A DNA stretch of 64,000 nt, from assembly GCA_947177165.1 (NCBI GenBank), contig CAMWTP010000029.1:1-64000 (forward strand). Reading direction: 5' to 3'. A program made the translations under genes and the position numbers. Positions 18,439 to 26,260 of this stretch are shown here, piece after piece. Source of the stretch: an uncultured Lachnospiraceae bacterium (GTDB lineage Bacteria > Bacillota > Clostridia > Lachnospirales > Lachnospiraceae). Every line of letters starts with the position of its first letter. Positions within the stretch are counted from its first letter, which is position 1. Under the pieces are notes generated by a model, which did no database searches, had not been told where the DNA came from, and worked only from the letters and a program-made list of their open reading frames with translations.

Positions 18439-19935
18439 ATGAAAACAGGAAAAAATTACAAGTTTTGGTTTGCGACAGGTTCACAGGATTTATATGGCGA
18501 TGAGTGCCTTCGGAACGTGGCAGAGCACTCAAAGATTATTGTGGAGGGGCTGAACAAGTCTGGTCTGCTGCCCTACGAGGTGGTGTGGAAGCCGACCTTG
18601 ATCACAAATGCGGTGATCAGAAAGACGTTTAATGAGGCGAACGCTGACGAGGAGTGCGCGGGCGTCATCACATGGATGCACACCTTCTCACCGGCAAAGT
18701 CCTGGATTCTCGGTCTGCAGGAGTACAGAAAGCCGCTGATGCACTTTCACACACAGTTCAATGAGGAGATTCCTTACGACACGATCGATATGGATTTCAT
18801 GAACGAGAACCAGTCAGCGCATGGCGACCGCGAGTACGGCCATATCGTGAGCCGCATGGGCATCGAGAGAAAGATTGTGGTCGGCCACTGGCAGAATCCG
18901 GATGTGATCAGGAAGATTGCACAGTGGATGGTGACTGCAGTAGGATTGATGGAGTCCTCCCACATCAGGGTGTGTCGTTTTGGCGACAACATGAACAATG
19001 TGGCTGTTACCGAGGGTGACAAGGTTGAGGCACAGATCAAGTTTGGCTGGGAGATTGACCATTACAATGTCAATGACCTGGCAGAGTATGTCGATGCGGT
19101 TTCCGCTGCGGATATCAGGAACCTGACGGACGAGTATTACAGCAGGTATAAGATTCTGACAGAGGGCAGGGATGACGCAGAGTTCAGAAGACATGTCGAA
19201 GTGCAGGCTGGCATCGAGATTGGAATGGAGAAGTTCCTCGAGGAGAGGGATTATCACGCGATCGTTACACATTTCGGCATGCTTGGCGGATTGAAGCAGC
19301 TCCCGGGGCTTGCGATCCAGCGTCTGATGGAAAAAGGCTATGGATTCGGCGGCGAGGGCGACTGGAAGACGGCTGCGATGGTTCGTCTGATGAAGATTAT
19401 GGCTTCCAATGTCAAGGATGCGAAGGGTACTTCCTTTATGGAGGATTACACATACAATTTCGTGCCGGGCAAAGAAGGCATTTTGCAGGCGCATATGCTG
19501 GAGGTATGTCCGAGCATCGCGGACGGCGATATCTCGATCAAGGTATGTCCGCTGTCCATGGGTAACAGGGAAGATCCTGCAAGACTTGTATTTACATCAA
19601 AGACGGGTCCTGCTGTGGCAGCTTCACTGATCGACCTCGGCAATCGTTTCCGCCTGATCATCAATGCGGTTGACTGCAAGAAAGTGGAGAAGCCGATGCC
19701 GAAGCTTCCGGTTGCAACTGCATTCTGGACGCCGCAGCCGAATCTCACGGTAGGTGCGGAGGCGTGGATTCTGGCAGGCGGCGCACATCACACAGCATTC
19801 TCTTATGACCTGACTGTTGAGCAGATGGTAGACTGGGCGGATGCGATGGGTATCGAGGCTGTCGTGATTGACAAGAATACAGATATCAGGACATTCAAGA
19901 ATGAACTGAGATGGAATTCGGTTGTGTACCGTTAA
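18439..19935 (+). CDS. araA: L-arabinose isomerase
   Basis: Converts L-arabinose to L-ribulose, the first step of arabinose catabolism, using Mn2+. The 498-residue length is typical. The N-terminus (YKFWFATGSQDLYGDECL) and the segments WMHTFSPAKSW, FGDNMNNVAVTEGDKVEAQ, GYGFGGEGDWKTAAMVR and AGGAHHTAFS are characteristic; the metal ligands are the glutamates and histidines in these blocks. ATG 18439 follows GGAGGG by 5 bases. No araB or araD is adjacent, so the kinase and epimerase must be elsewhere. It converges on the prodomain gene with no spacer or visible terminator. Confidence 0.97.
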   Translation: MKTGKNYKFWFATGSQDLYGDECLRNVAEHSKIIVEGLNKSGLLPYEVVWKPTLITNAVIRKTFNEANADEECAGVITWMHTFSPAKSWILGLQEYRKPLMHFHTQFNEEIPYDTIDMDFMNENQSAHGDREYGHIVSRMGIERKIVVGHWQNPDVIRKIAQWMVTAVGLMESSHIRVCRFGDNMNNVAVTEGDKVEAQIKFGWEIDHYNVNDLAEYVDAVSAADIRNLTDEYYSRYKILTEGRDDAEFRRHVEVQAGIEIGMEKFLEERDYHAIVTHFGMLGGLKQLPGLAIQRLMEKGYGFGGEGDWKTAAMVRLMKIMASNVKDAKGTSFMEDYTYNFVPGKEGILQAHMLEVCPSIADGDISIKVCPLSMGNREDPARLVFTSKTGPAVAASLIDLGNRFRLIINAVDCKKVEKPMPKLPVATAFWTPQPNLTVGAEAWILAGGAHHTAFSYDLTVEQMVDWADAMGIEAVVIDKNTDIRTFKNELRWNSVVYR

Positions 19936-20226
19936 TCACTCGAAATACAGGCGTTTGGGCTTTTCGACAAACTCGACTTCGTCGAGGTCTGCGAAGGCGT
20001 CCACAAAGTCCTCCCGCACTGTAGCGATAGCGTAGCCGTTGATCAGGGGTTCGATGTGGATCACTTCTGATTCGAGACGCTCGAGTGGTCCGTGATATTT
20101 GACGATTAATTCCCAGGTTCTGGTGGCGGGGGTGTACCCTGTGCCGAGAACCTGGGATTTTTGCATCTCGGCTTCAGTCGAAGAGAGGGCGAGATTGAGG
20201 AGATTTTCAAGCTTTGCGTTTGGCAT
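19936..20226 (-). CDS. Stand-alone subtilase (S8) prodomain-like protein
   Basis: A 96-residue protein that, as I recall, matches the N-terminal prodomain of clostridial Csp-like S8 peptidases. These usually begin KLENLLNLAL, contain WELIVKYHG and a GYAIATV segment, and end EKPKRLYF just before the mature protease. Here the frame stops right after EKPKRLYFE, so only the prodomain is encoded. Such prodomains fold and inhibit their protease. An S8 protease lacking exactly this part is encoded at 29810-31306. ATG 20226 has AAAGGAA 7 bases upstream; a longer in-frame start at 20307 is less likely. It could instead be a remnant of a deleted protease gene. Confidence 0.75.
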   Translation of the reverse strand: MPNAKLENLLNLALSSTEAEMQKSQVLGTGYTPATRTWELIVKYHGPLERLESEVIHIEPLINGYAIATVREDFVDAFADLDEVEFVEKPKRLYFE

Positions 20227-20539
20227 GGTGTGATTCCTTTTGACAGGGATTGTGGATTCTATATAGTATATTCCGGAAAGTGCAGAGTGTGTTTGAGAAC
20301 AGAGCATTTGGCATGAGATTATGTGTTTTGTGCAGTAAAAAACTGTATTGAGTGTTTCGCTTTTTCAGTGTTAATTTGGTTCGTTATCACTATGGTCATT
20401 TTAGTATTCTGGCAGAGGGATATAAAGAAAAATTATCGGTTTGGAGGATGTATTGCAGTGGTTAGATATGATATGCTATACTGATAATGATAAGGCGATG
20501 AAGCGGATAAATAGATGATTATTAACAGAGGAGTGTGCC
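20227..20539. promoter_or_regulatory. Intergenic region with promoter of the AAA/PD-(D/E)XK gene
   Basis: This 313-bp A/T-rich spacer separates divergent genes. For the plus-strand gene, TTGCAG (20453-20458), an 18-bp spacer and TGC-TATACT (20477-20482) form a plausible extended -10 promoter. A GAGGAG site precedes the ATG at 20540. For the minus-strand prodomain gene the only candidate is a TATACT/TATAGA stretch near 20260; no clear -35 is seen. Confidence 0.5.
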
Positions 20540-22324
20540 ATGGCGATCAGGACAAAGCTTCCGATTGGAATTGAAAATTTTAAGGAAATACGTACACAGG
20601 GGTACTATTATATTGATAAGACAGGGATGATTAAGGATCTATTAGAAAATTTAGGAAAGGTACATTTGTTCACACGTCCAAGACGGTTTGGAAAGACCCT
20701 GAATATGAGTATGCTGAAATATTTTTTTGAGACTGGCAGTGACAGCGCGCTTTTTGATGGACTTGATATTTCTAATGAAAAACAGCTCTGTGAAGAGTAT
20801 ATGGGGAAATTTCCGGTAATTTCCATCACTTTAAAGGGTGCTGTAGGAGGGAATTTCGCAGAAGCGAAAGGAATGCTTCGGAGAATTATAGGGAAAGAAG
20901 CGATGCGGTTCCAATTTCTGATGCAAAGCGACAGACTGTCAGAAACCGAACGCAATCAGTATGAGGCACTCGTTAATACAAATAAAACAGGTGCATTTAC
21001 AATGTCAGATGAACTATTGAAGGACAGTTTGCAGATATTGTCACAATTTTTGCAGAAACATTACGGGCAAAATGTGGTTATTCTGATGGATGAATATGAT
21101 GTTCCTCTTGATAAAGCATACCAGTCAAATTATTATGATGCTATGGTGGAGCTGATTAGGAGTCTGTTTGGAAATGCATTTAAAACGAACGACAGCCTGA
21201 ATTTTGCAGTGTTAACGGGATGTCTTAGAATATCTAAGGAAAGTAATGTCTCGGCTATTGCCGAGACATCGGAAAAACGCTTAAAGCGTTTTTCTCAGAC
21301 ATCTCCCTTAGGAGATGTCTTGTTTACTGGTTTGAATAATTTTTGTGTATACACAGTAAAAGATGTTCAATATAATGAATATTTTGGATTTACAGATAAA
21401 GAAGTCAGGGAAATGCTGGAATATTATGGATTTATGGAGAAATATGACACTGTCAGGGAGTGGTACGATGGATACCATTTTGGGGAACTTGATATCTACT
21501 GTCCATGGGACGTGGTGAGTTACTGCCATGCCCTGAAAATGAATGCATCTGTGGAACCGCAGAATTACTGGGTGAATACGAGTGGTAATGATATCATCAG
21601 AAGCTTTTTGGGCAGAGCAGGCGCGACGACCAGGAATGAGATCGAACAGTTGATCAATGGGGGCAGTGTCAGGAAAATGATACATCAGGAGCTGACCTAC
21701 AGGGATTTGGATTCCAAGCCGGATAATCTGTGGAGTATTTTATTCACAACAGGTTATCTGACGCAGAGCGGCGCAGAGACTGGGGAACTGACAGGACTGG
21801 TTATTCCAAACAAGGAGATACAGTGGATCTTTGTCCAGCAGATTCGTGAGTGGTTTAGGGAGCAAACGACACGGAATACAGATAAACTGGAACGTTTTTG
21901 CAGGGCGTTTCAGGAAAATGATGCCACGGCTGTCGAAAAAGGATTCAATGATTACCTTGGGGAAATGATCAGTATTCGTGATACAGGCGTCAGGAAAGGG
22001 ATGAAAGAGAATTTTTATCACGGTCTTTTGCTTGGTATTCTGGGACATATGGATGAATGGATCGTCCAGTCAAACGCCGAAGCAGGAGATGGTTACAGTG
22101 ATATCAGCATCGAGATCAGACGGAGAGAGATCGGTATCGTAATTGAGCTAAAATATGCTGAGAATGGTGCGTTTGAGGATGGATGTAAGGAAGCGATGCG
22201 GCAGATTAAGGACAGAAGATATGAAGAGGCATTGATCAAGGAGGGCATGCACACCATATATCGGTTTGGAATTGCGTGCTATAGGAAACAGTGCAGAGTT
22301 GTGTCTGAAAAGCGGGAAGCGTAA
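20540..22324 (+). CDS. AAA-ATPase-like / PD-(D/E)XK nuclease-domain protein
   Basis: A 594-residue member of a large, mobile family common in gut Firmicutes and Bacteroidetes. The N-terminal AAA-like domain has IGIENFKEIR, YYYIDKTGMI and the atypical P-loop RPRRFGKT (about 46-53). VVILMDEYDVPL is the Walker B region. The C-terminal PD-(D/E)XK-like domain has DGYSDISIEI and GIVIELKYA. The function is unproven; a nuclease or defence role has been suggested for the family. Residues about 236-260 are a foreign in-frame insertion (see the repeat entry) that splits the conserved KESIFTGLNN motif. The gene is otherwise intact. Confidence 0.88.
   Translation: MAIRTKLPIGIENFKEIRTQGYYYIDKTGMIKDLLENLGKVHLFTRPRRFGKTLNMSMLKYFFETGSDSALFDGLDISNEKQLCEEYMGKFPVISITLKGAVGGNFAEAKGMLRRIIGKEAMRFQFLMQSDRLSETERNQYEALVNTNKTGAFTMSDELLKDSLQILSQFLQKHYGQNVVILMDEYDVPLDKAYQSNYYDAMVELIRSLFGNAFKTNDSLNFAVLTGCLRISKESNVSAIAETSEKRLKRFSQTSPLGDVLFTGLNNFCVYTVKDVQYNEYFGFTDKEVREMLEYYGFMEKYDTVREWYDGYHFGELDIYCPWDVVSYCHALKMNASVEPQNYWVNTSGNDIIRSFLGRAGATTRNEIEQLINGGSVRKMIHQELTYRDLDSKPDNLWSILFTTGYLTQSGAETGELTGLVIPNKEIQWIFVQQIREWFREQTTRNTDKLERFCRAFQENDATAVEKGFNDYLGEMISIRDTGVRKGMKENFYHGLLLGILGHMDEWIVQSNAEAGDGYSDISIEIRRREIGIVIELKYAENGAFEDGCKEAMRQIKDRRYEEALIKEGMHTIYRFGIACYRKQCRVVSEKREA
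21246..21320 (+). repeat. 75-bp triple-hairpin palindromic element inserted in frame
   Basis: Three perfect stem-loops lie end to end inside the AAA-ATPase gene. They are 21246-21255/21260-21269 (10 bp, loop TATT), 21272-21282/21284-21294 (11 bp, one-base centre) and 21297-21306/21311-21320 (10 bp, loop CTTA). ATGTCT occurs at both ends. The length is exactly 25 codons and it contains no stop in the used frame. Removing it joins codons that read KES-M-FTGLNN, the expected family motif. It resembles in principle the protein-coding palindromic elements of Rickettsia, with no evident sequence relation. Confidence 0.85.
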
Positions 22325-22405
22325 AATATTGCTGCATCAGCCGCATTAACCGAATCGATTATAGGCGAACTGCTCTAAAAAGATAATTTCATAGAATTAG
22401 AAAAG

Positions 22406-22442
22406 TGCACGGAAGGCATTGTCTGCAATCCGTGCATTTTTT
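22406..22442 (+). terminator. Rho-independent terminator after the AAA gene
   Basis: TGCACGG (22406-22412) pairs with CCGTGCA (22430-22436). The inner ATTG/CAAT extends the hairpin, and six T follow. It lies about 80 bp after the stop codon. Confidence 0.85.
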
Positions 22443-22515
22443 GTGACGATATGCGTCTCAAAGGAACAAAATTGTATCAAAATCATGCAGGATGCAAACG
22501 CGAAAAAAGCACAAA

Positions 22516-22575
22516 ATAGTTGACGCATGTAACACATAATGTTATAGTAAAAATATAGTTGACACATGTAGCACA
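22516..22575 (+). promoter_or_regulatory. Promoter and repeated operator of the BlaI/BlaR1-like genes
   Basis: TTGACG (22520-22525), a 17-bp spacer and TATAGT (22543-22548) form the promoter. Two near-identical 21-bp repeats, differing at two bases, lie at 22516-22536 and 22555-22575. Both contain the core CATGTA followed by R-CACA. The first covers the -35 box and the second lies just past the -10 box. This is the expected layout for autorepression by the BlaI-type repressor encoded next. Confidence 0.75.
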
Positions 22576-22598
22576 AAATAGAACAGGAGTTGATAGCG

Positions 22599-22985
22599 AT
22601 GGGAAATACGATTTTAGGACAGAGCGAGTGGATTATTATGGAGAAGCTATGGGAGCAGCAGCCGAGGACGATCATGCAGCTGTTTCACTCGCTCGAAGTC
22701 GAGCCCGGTTGGAGCAAGAGCACGGTCAATACGCTGCTTGGCAGAATGGTGGACAAAGGCATCATTTACTATGAGGACGGCGGGAAAGCAAGACAGTATT
22801 ATCCCAGGCTGAGGCGCGAGGATGCTGCGGTGGCGGAGACAGAGAATCTGCTGTCGCGCGTTTACAAGGGTTCTGTGAGTATGATGATGAGCACCCTGGT
22901 AAAAAAGAGGGATTTCACCAGGGAGGAGATTCAGGAATTATATGACATTTTAGAAGGATTGGAGGGAGGGCATGACGGTAAATAA
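22599..22985 (+). CDS. BlaI/MecI/CopY family transcriptional repressor
   Basis: A 128-residue winged-helix repressor. The N-terminus ILGQSEWIIMEKLWEQ and the recognition region GWSKSTVNTLLGRMVDKG are typical of BlaI/MecI, followed by the wing (ARQYYPRL) and a helical dimerisation region. Family members leave DNA when cleaved by a partner BlaR1 protease. ATG 22599 follows CAGGAG by 9 bases; an upstream in-frame TTG at 22590 overlaps that site. The stop overlaps the BlaR1-like gene by 14 bp. No beta-lactamase gene is adjacent, so the regulated target is unknown. Confidence 0.93.
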   Translation: MGNTILGQSEWIIMEKLWEQQPRTIMQLFHSLEVEPGWSKSTVNTLLGRMVDKGIIYYEDGGKARQYYPRLRREDAAVAETENLLSRVYKGSVSMMMSTLVKKRDFTREEIQELYDILEGLEGGHDGK

Positions 22986-24888
22986 ATCGTTTGGGCAGCT
23001 TGTTTCGACAACGATTTTTCTGGTGCTGGTATTGCTGCTCCGCGCCATATTTTACAACAGAATATCCAAGCGTGTATGCTATGCAATGTGGCTGGTCGTG
23101 GGCATTTACCTGCTGGCGTCCTTTGGGGAGTTTTCCAATTCGTTTCAGATATTAAATGTCTTTCATGTGGTTTACAGGGCAGCAGAGACAGAAAACGGGA
23201 GCGGAGCAGGAGGACGGGACAATCTGCAGCCGGGCGGCGATTATGGTATGCAGGACGTAGCAGAGTCCGATGTGAATGCAGATGAAGTGTGGAGACAGGC
23301 GCAAAACAATCGTCAGGATAATCCTGCCAACCATACAGCCGCGCCTGAACAGGAAAATCAGGCACTCAATGGGCAGGAGCAGAGTCAAATGGATAATACA
23401 GGCCAGAATACAGCAGCTCCAGCAGTGGTATCAGGGGCAGGACAGGAGAAGGAAGGTCAGACGCGGGAACAGTTGACGGGAGAACAGCGGGCGAAAGAAC
23501 TGTGGTTAAAAGGCGTCTGGCTCAAAGGAATCTGGATTGCCGGCGGTTTGATCTGCGCAGCGGTGTTTGCAGGTAGCAATCTTCAGTTTGCAAAAAGACT
23601 GCGAAAGAGCAGGCGACTGCTGGAAACGGACGGGAAGTTCCAGAAGCTTGCAGGGCGCGGAACCATTTCAGTATATCAGACAGAGGAAATCAGCACACCG
23701 TGCCTTTTCGGTGTTGTGCGTCCGGCAATTTATCTGCCCAAAGCACAGATGGAACCGGATCAGTGCAGTTACGTGCTGGCACACGAGTACACACACTACA
23801 GACACGGAGATCACATATGGGCGGTGCTGCGCTGTATGTGCATCAGTCTGTACTGGTATCACCCGCTTGTCTGGCTGGCGGCGCTGCTGTCGGGACGTGA
23901 CAGCGAGTTTGCCTGTGATGAGAGTGTGACCAGAACATATGATACAAAGGAGCGCAGGGCTTACGGAGAGACATTGATTCTGCTTGGAGCAGGAAGGAGG
24001 GACAATATGAGGCTGTTTACAGGTGCTTCTGGAATGAACGGAGGAAAGCAGGAACTAAAGAAACGCATCACACTGATCGCAGCGCGGAGAAAGCAGCACG
24101 CAGGTACAGCAGTGCTGGCATGCATTTTGCTGCTGGGAGTGACAGGGTGTACGGTTGGGAGTCCGGCTGTTGGAAATGAGGGGAGCGAGCCGGGCCAGGA
24201 AAGCAGGAATGATGAGAATGGAGAGCATATAGAAGAAGCGACACAGGCTGTAGGGACGGAGCTTGCAGACGAGGCAGACGGAGATCTCGTGCCGGAACCC
24301 TACGACTTTGCGCGTATTCTGAAAAAGACGCAGGAGAACGGAATCGAGTATTACAATGTCCTTACGGAAAAGTACATGCCGCTTCCGCTGAACGAGTGGG
24401 CGAAGATTAATATTTTCACGGAACAGGGCAGCGCAATGGATGCTTACGTCCGTTTCACGCAGGTCATCAGGGATGCGGATGAGATTAAGGAGCACATCAA
24501 CCATTATGTTGAAGTCAGGGAAATCAAGGAACCGTTTGGCATGTTGGAGACTGACGGGGGGCAATGCGTGTTACTGCAGTATGAGATTCTGATAGCTGGT
24601 GATGCCAAATTGGAAGATAACGACAGAATACCGTCAATGGCGCTCGACTATCCGCTCCGGCTGTATTCCACCATGGAGAGCGGCAGGTTTGAAAATTATC
24701 AGGGAATCGAGCGTAGCGTCTGCGATTTATCGATTTTGGAGCAGGACAGAATCGAGCCGGGCGACACAATCAGAAAGGAAGTGATCTGCTTTATTCCCAG
24801 GGAGTACACAGCGTACGGAATGGAGCTTGCCTACATGACAGCGCAGAGGACGACCAATATGGTGTACTTCAAGCCAGAGTATGAGTAG
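22972..24888 (+). CDS. BlaR1/M56-family membrane metallopeptidase, sensor-transducer
   Basis: A 638-residue membrane protease predicted to cleave the neighbouring BlaI-type repressor. Early transmembrane segments (about 8-24 and 30-48) are followed by a Gln/Asn-rich hydrophilic stretch of about 110 residues. After a third segment (about 184-200) comes the M56 domain with zinc motif HEYTH (His271, Glu272, His275) and FACDE. A further hydrophobic segment near residue 380 ends in GVTGC. The C-terminal 250 residues are presumably extracellular and do not show a penicillin-binding SxxK/SxN arrangement, so the signal may not be a beta-lactam. It overlaps blaI-like by 14 bp. Confidence 0.88.
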   Translation: MTVNKSFGQLVSTTIFLVLVLLLRAIFYNRISKRVCYAMWLVVGIYLLASFGEFSNSFQILNVFHVVYRAAETENGSGAGGRDNLQPGGDYGMQDVAESDVNADEVWRQAQNNRQDNPANHTAAPEQENQALNGQEQSQMDNTGQNTAAPAVVSGAGQEKEGQTREQLTGEQRAKELWLKGVWLKGIWIAGGLICAAVFAGSNLQFAKRLRKSRRLLETDGKFQKLAGRGTISVYQTEEISTPCLFGVVRPAIYLPKAQMEPDQCSYVLAHEYTHYRHGDHIWAVLRCMCISLYWYHPLVWLAALLSGRDSEFACDESVTRTYDTKERRAYGETLILLGAGRRDNMRLFTGASGMNGGKQELKKRITLIAARRKQHAGTAVLACILLLGVTGCTVGSPAVGNEGSEPGQESRNDENGEHIEEATQAVGTELADEADGDLVPEPYDFARILKKTQENGIEYYNVLTEKYMPLPLNEWAKINIFTEQGSAMDAYVRFTQVIRDADEIKEHINHYVEVREIKEPFGMLETDGGQCVLLQYEILIAGDAKLEDNDRIPSMALDYPLRLYSTMESGRFENYQGIERSVCDLSILEQDRIEPGDTIRKEVICFIPREYTAYGMELAYMTAQRTTNMVYFKPEYE

Positions 24889-24974
24889 AAAGTGTTCGCA
24901 ACCCACATCAAGATTCTGCGGCATGCCTTGTGATATTCTTTTGAGGTAACCATAGAGAGAGGGAGGAGACAGCC

Positions 24975-25877
24975 TTGTATGAGTGGAATGAAGCGATACA
25001 GACAATGATCTGCTGGATTGAGGAGCATTTGACGGAAAATCCGTCCCTGCAGGAAATGTCAGAACAGATTGGCTATTCGCCGTATTACTGTTCGGTAAAG
25101 TTTCATGAGGTGGCAGGAATGACAATCCGCAACTATATCGCGGGGAGACGGCTTGCGCAGGCAACGCTGGAAATCCGCGACACCGATGAACGGATACTGG
25201 ATATTGCGGTAAAATACGGATATTCCTCACAGGAGGCTTTGACGAGGGCTTTTGTCAACGCATACGGGTGTACACCCGCTTCATACCGGAAAAATCCAGT
25301 GCCAGTCGTGCTTTCCAACCGGCAGGTTGTTTTCCTCCCGGAGCATTATGTGAATAGAGGAGGAACTACAATGAACAAAACACTCTTGACAGATGCCCAC
25401 GTCAGGGTCGAGCACATTCCGGAGCACAAGTATATCGGTATCTGGGATAAGGCGGCAGGCGATTATGGGAGCTTTTTCGGGCGGCACGACTGCGATAAGG
25501 TGTGCGGAACGATCGACAGTATGAGTCATGTGTCCCACCCGATTGTGACCTGCCATACAGCGGGATGGTTTTATGATAATGGCACAAAGGGGTACTTTTA
25601 TGGATTTGGCGTGCCGGCAGACTATGACGGTGTGATACCGGAAGGGTTCGATATCCGCACAGTTCCGGCAAGCGATTATCTGGTATTTTTTCATCCGCCC
25701 TTTGACTATCTGAAGGATTGTGGGGAGGTCATGAACAGGGTGGAGACGCTGGCATGGAATTTTGATCCGTCAGCAAATGGTTATGAGTGGAATGAGGAGG
25801 TCTGTCAGGATTATCAGCGTCACTATCCGGAGGTAATCGGATATGAGGTGCTCCGGCCAGTCAAAAAGAAGAAATAG
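24975..25877 (+). CDS. AraC-family regulator with GyrI-like effector domain
   Basis: A 300-residue regulator of the Rob/SoxS type. Residues 1-105 hold the double helix-turn-helix (WIEEHLTENPSLQEMSEQIGYSPYYCSVKFHE and YGYSSQEALTRAF, ending CTPASYRK). Residues about 130-300 form a GyrI-like (SHV) ligand-binding fold, including VRVEHIPEHKYIGIWD. Such proteins often sense small hydrophobic or cationic molecules. The start is TTG 24975, 6 bases after GGAGGAG, because the nearby ATG at 24979 is out of frame. The gene stands alone before a strong terminator. Confidence 0.9.
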   Translation: MYEWNEAIQTMICWIEEHLTENPSLQEMSEQIGYSPYYCSVKFHEVAGMTIRNYIAGRRLAQATLEIRDTDERILDIAVKYGYSSQEALTRAFVNAYGCTPASYRKNPVPVVLSNRQVVFLPEHYVNRGGTTMNKTLLTDAHVRVEHIPEHKYIGIWDKAAGDYGSFFGRHDCDKVCGTIDSMSHVSHPIVTCHTAGWFYDNGTKGYFYGFGVPADYDGVIPEGFDIRTVPASDYLVFFHPPFDYLKDCGEVMNRVETLAWNFDPSANGYEWNEEVCQDYQRHYPEVIGYEVLRPVKKKK

Positions 25878-25900
25878 TCTGCATGAAATCAAGACGGGAA

Positions 25901-25958
25901 AATCAGGAAATCTTTCTGAATGGAAATATTTTTAATCAGAAAGATTTTCTGATTTTTT
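25901..25958 (+). terminator. Rho-independent terminator after the AraC-GyrI gene
   Basis: A 19-bp stem (25901-25919 with 25936-25954, one G-T pair) with a 16-base loop is followed by a run of six T. It directly abuts the -35 box of the next promoter. Confidence 0.9.
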
Positions 25959-25959
25959 C

Positions 25960-26030
25960 TTGACAAATATATCGGCAGGTGATATATTAAATGCATGATA
26001 TATCAGATAGTGATATATCGTGAGACGATG
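25960..26030 (+). promoter_or_regulatory. Promoter with repeated TGATATATC operators
   Basis: TTGACA (25960-25965), a 17-bp spacer and TATATT (25983-25988) form the promoter of the DUF6440/PadR unit. Four copies of a TGATATAT-type half site lie within and after it, in both orientations. They include the perfect palindrome TGATATATCA near 25997 and TGATATATCG near 26011. These are good candidates for autoregulation by the PadR-like protein encoded downstream. Confidence 0.7.
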
Positions 26031-26047
26031 AATAGGGAGGAACAGAT

Positions 26048-26209
26048 ATGGAACGTTTTGAGAAAGTTTACAGTCAGGGAATGATTGATGTAGTTGAAAT
26101 CTGGGTTGACACAGAAACAGGTGTCAATTATGTGTTTCACAGGAATGGAAACGCAGCAGGTTTTACACCCTTGCTTGACAAGGATGGAAAGCCGGTCGTT
26201 ACACCATAA
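26048..26209 (+). CDS. DUF6440-type small protein
   Basis: A 53-residue protein starting MERFEKVYSQGM, with the segments WVDTETGVNYVF and AGFTPLLDKDGKPVV. These match my memory of the small DUF6440 family found in many Firmicutes. The function is unknown; the short beta-rich pattern suggests a compact binding fold. ATG 26048 follows AGGGAGGA by 6 bases, an excellent site. It is the first gene after the operator-rich promoter and lies 51 bp before a PadR regulator, so it is likely under the control of that protein. Confidence 0.8.
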   Translation: MERFEKVYSQGMIDVVEIWVDTETGVNYVFHRNGNAAGFTPLLDKDGKPVVTP

Positions 26210-26260
26210 TTTCCCCGGATATGCATTAAAAAGGACAAAAATCTGAAACGAGGTGAGCTT

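Noticed and set aside
20540-22324. Frameshifted or pseudogene status for the AAA/PD-(D/E)XK gene
   Set aside because: Despite the 75-bp insertion, the reading frame is continuous from start to stop and all main motifs are present.
22516-22575. CRISPR-like repeats
   Set aside because: Only two copies with operator-like position over a promoter; no spacer array and no cas genes.
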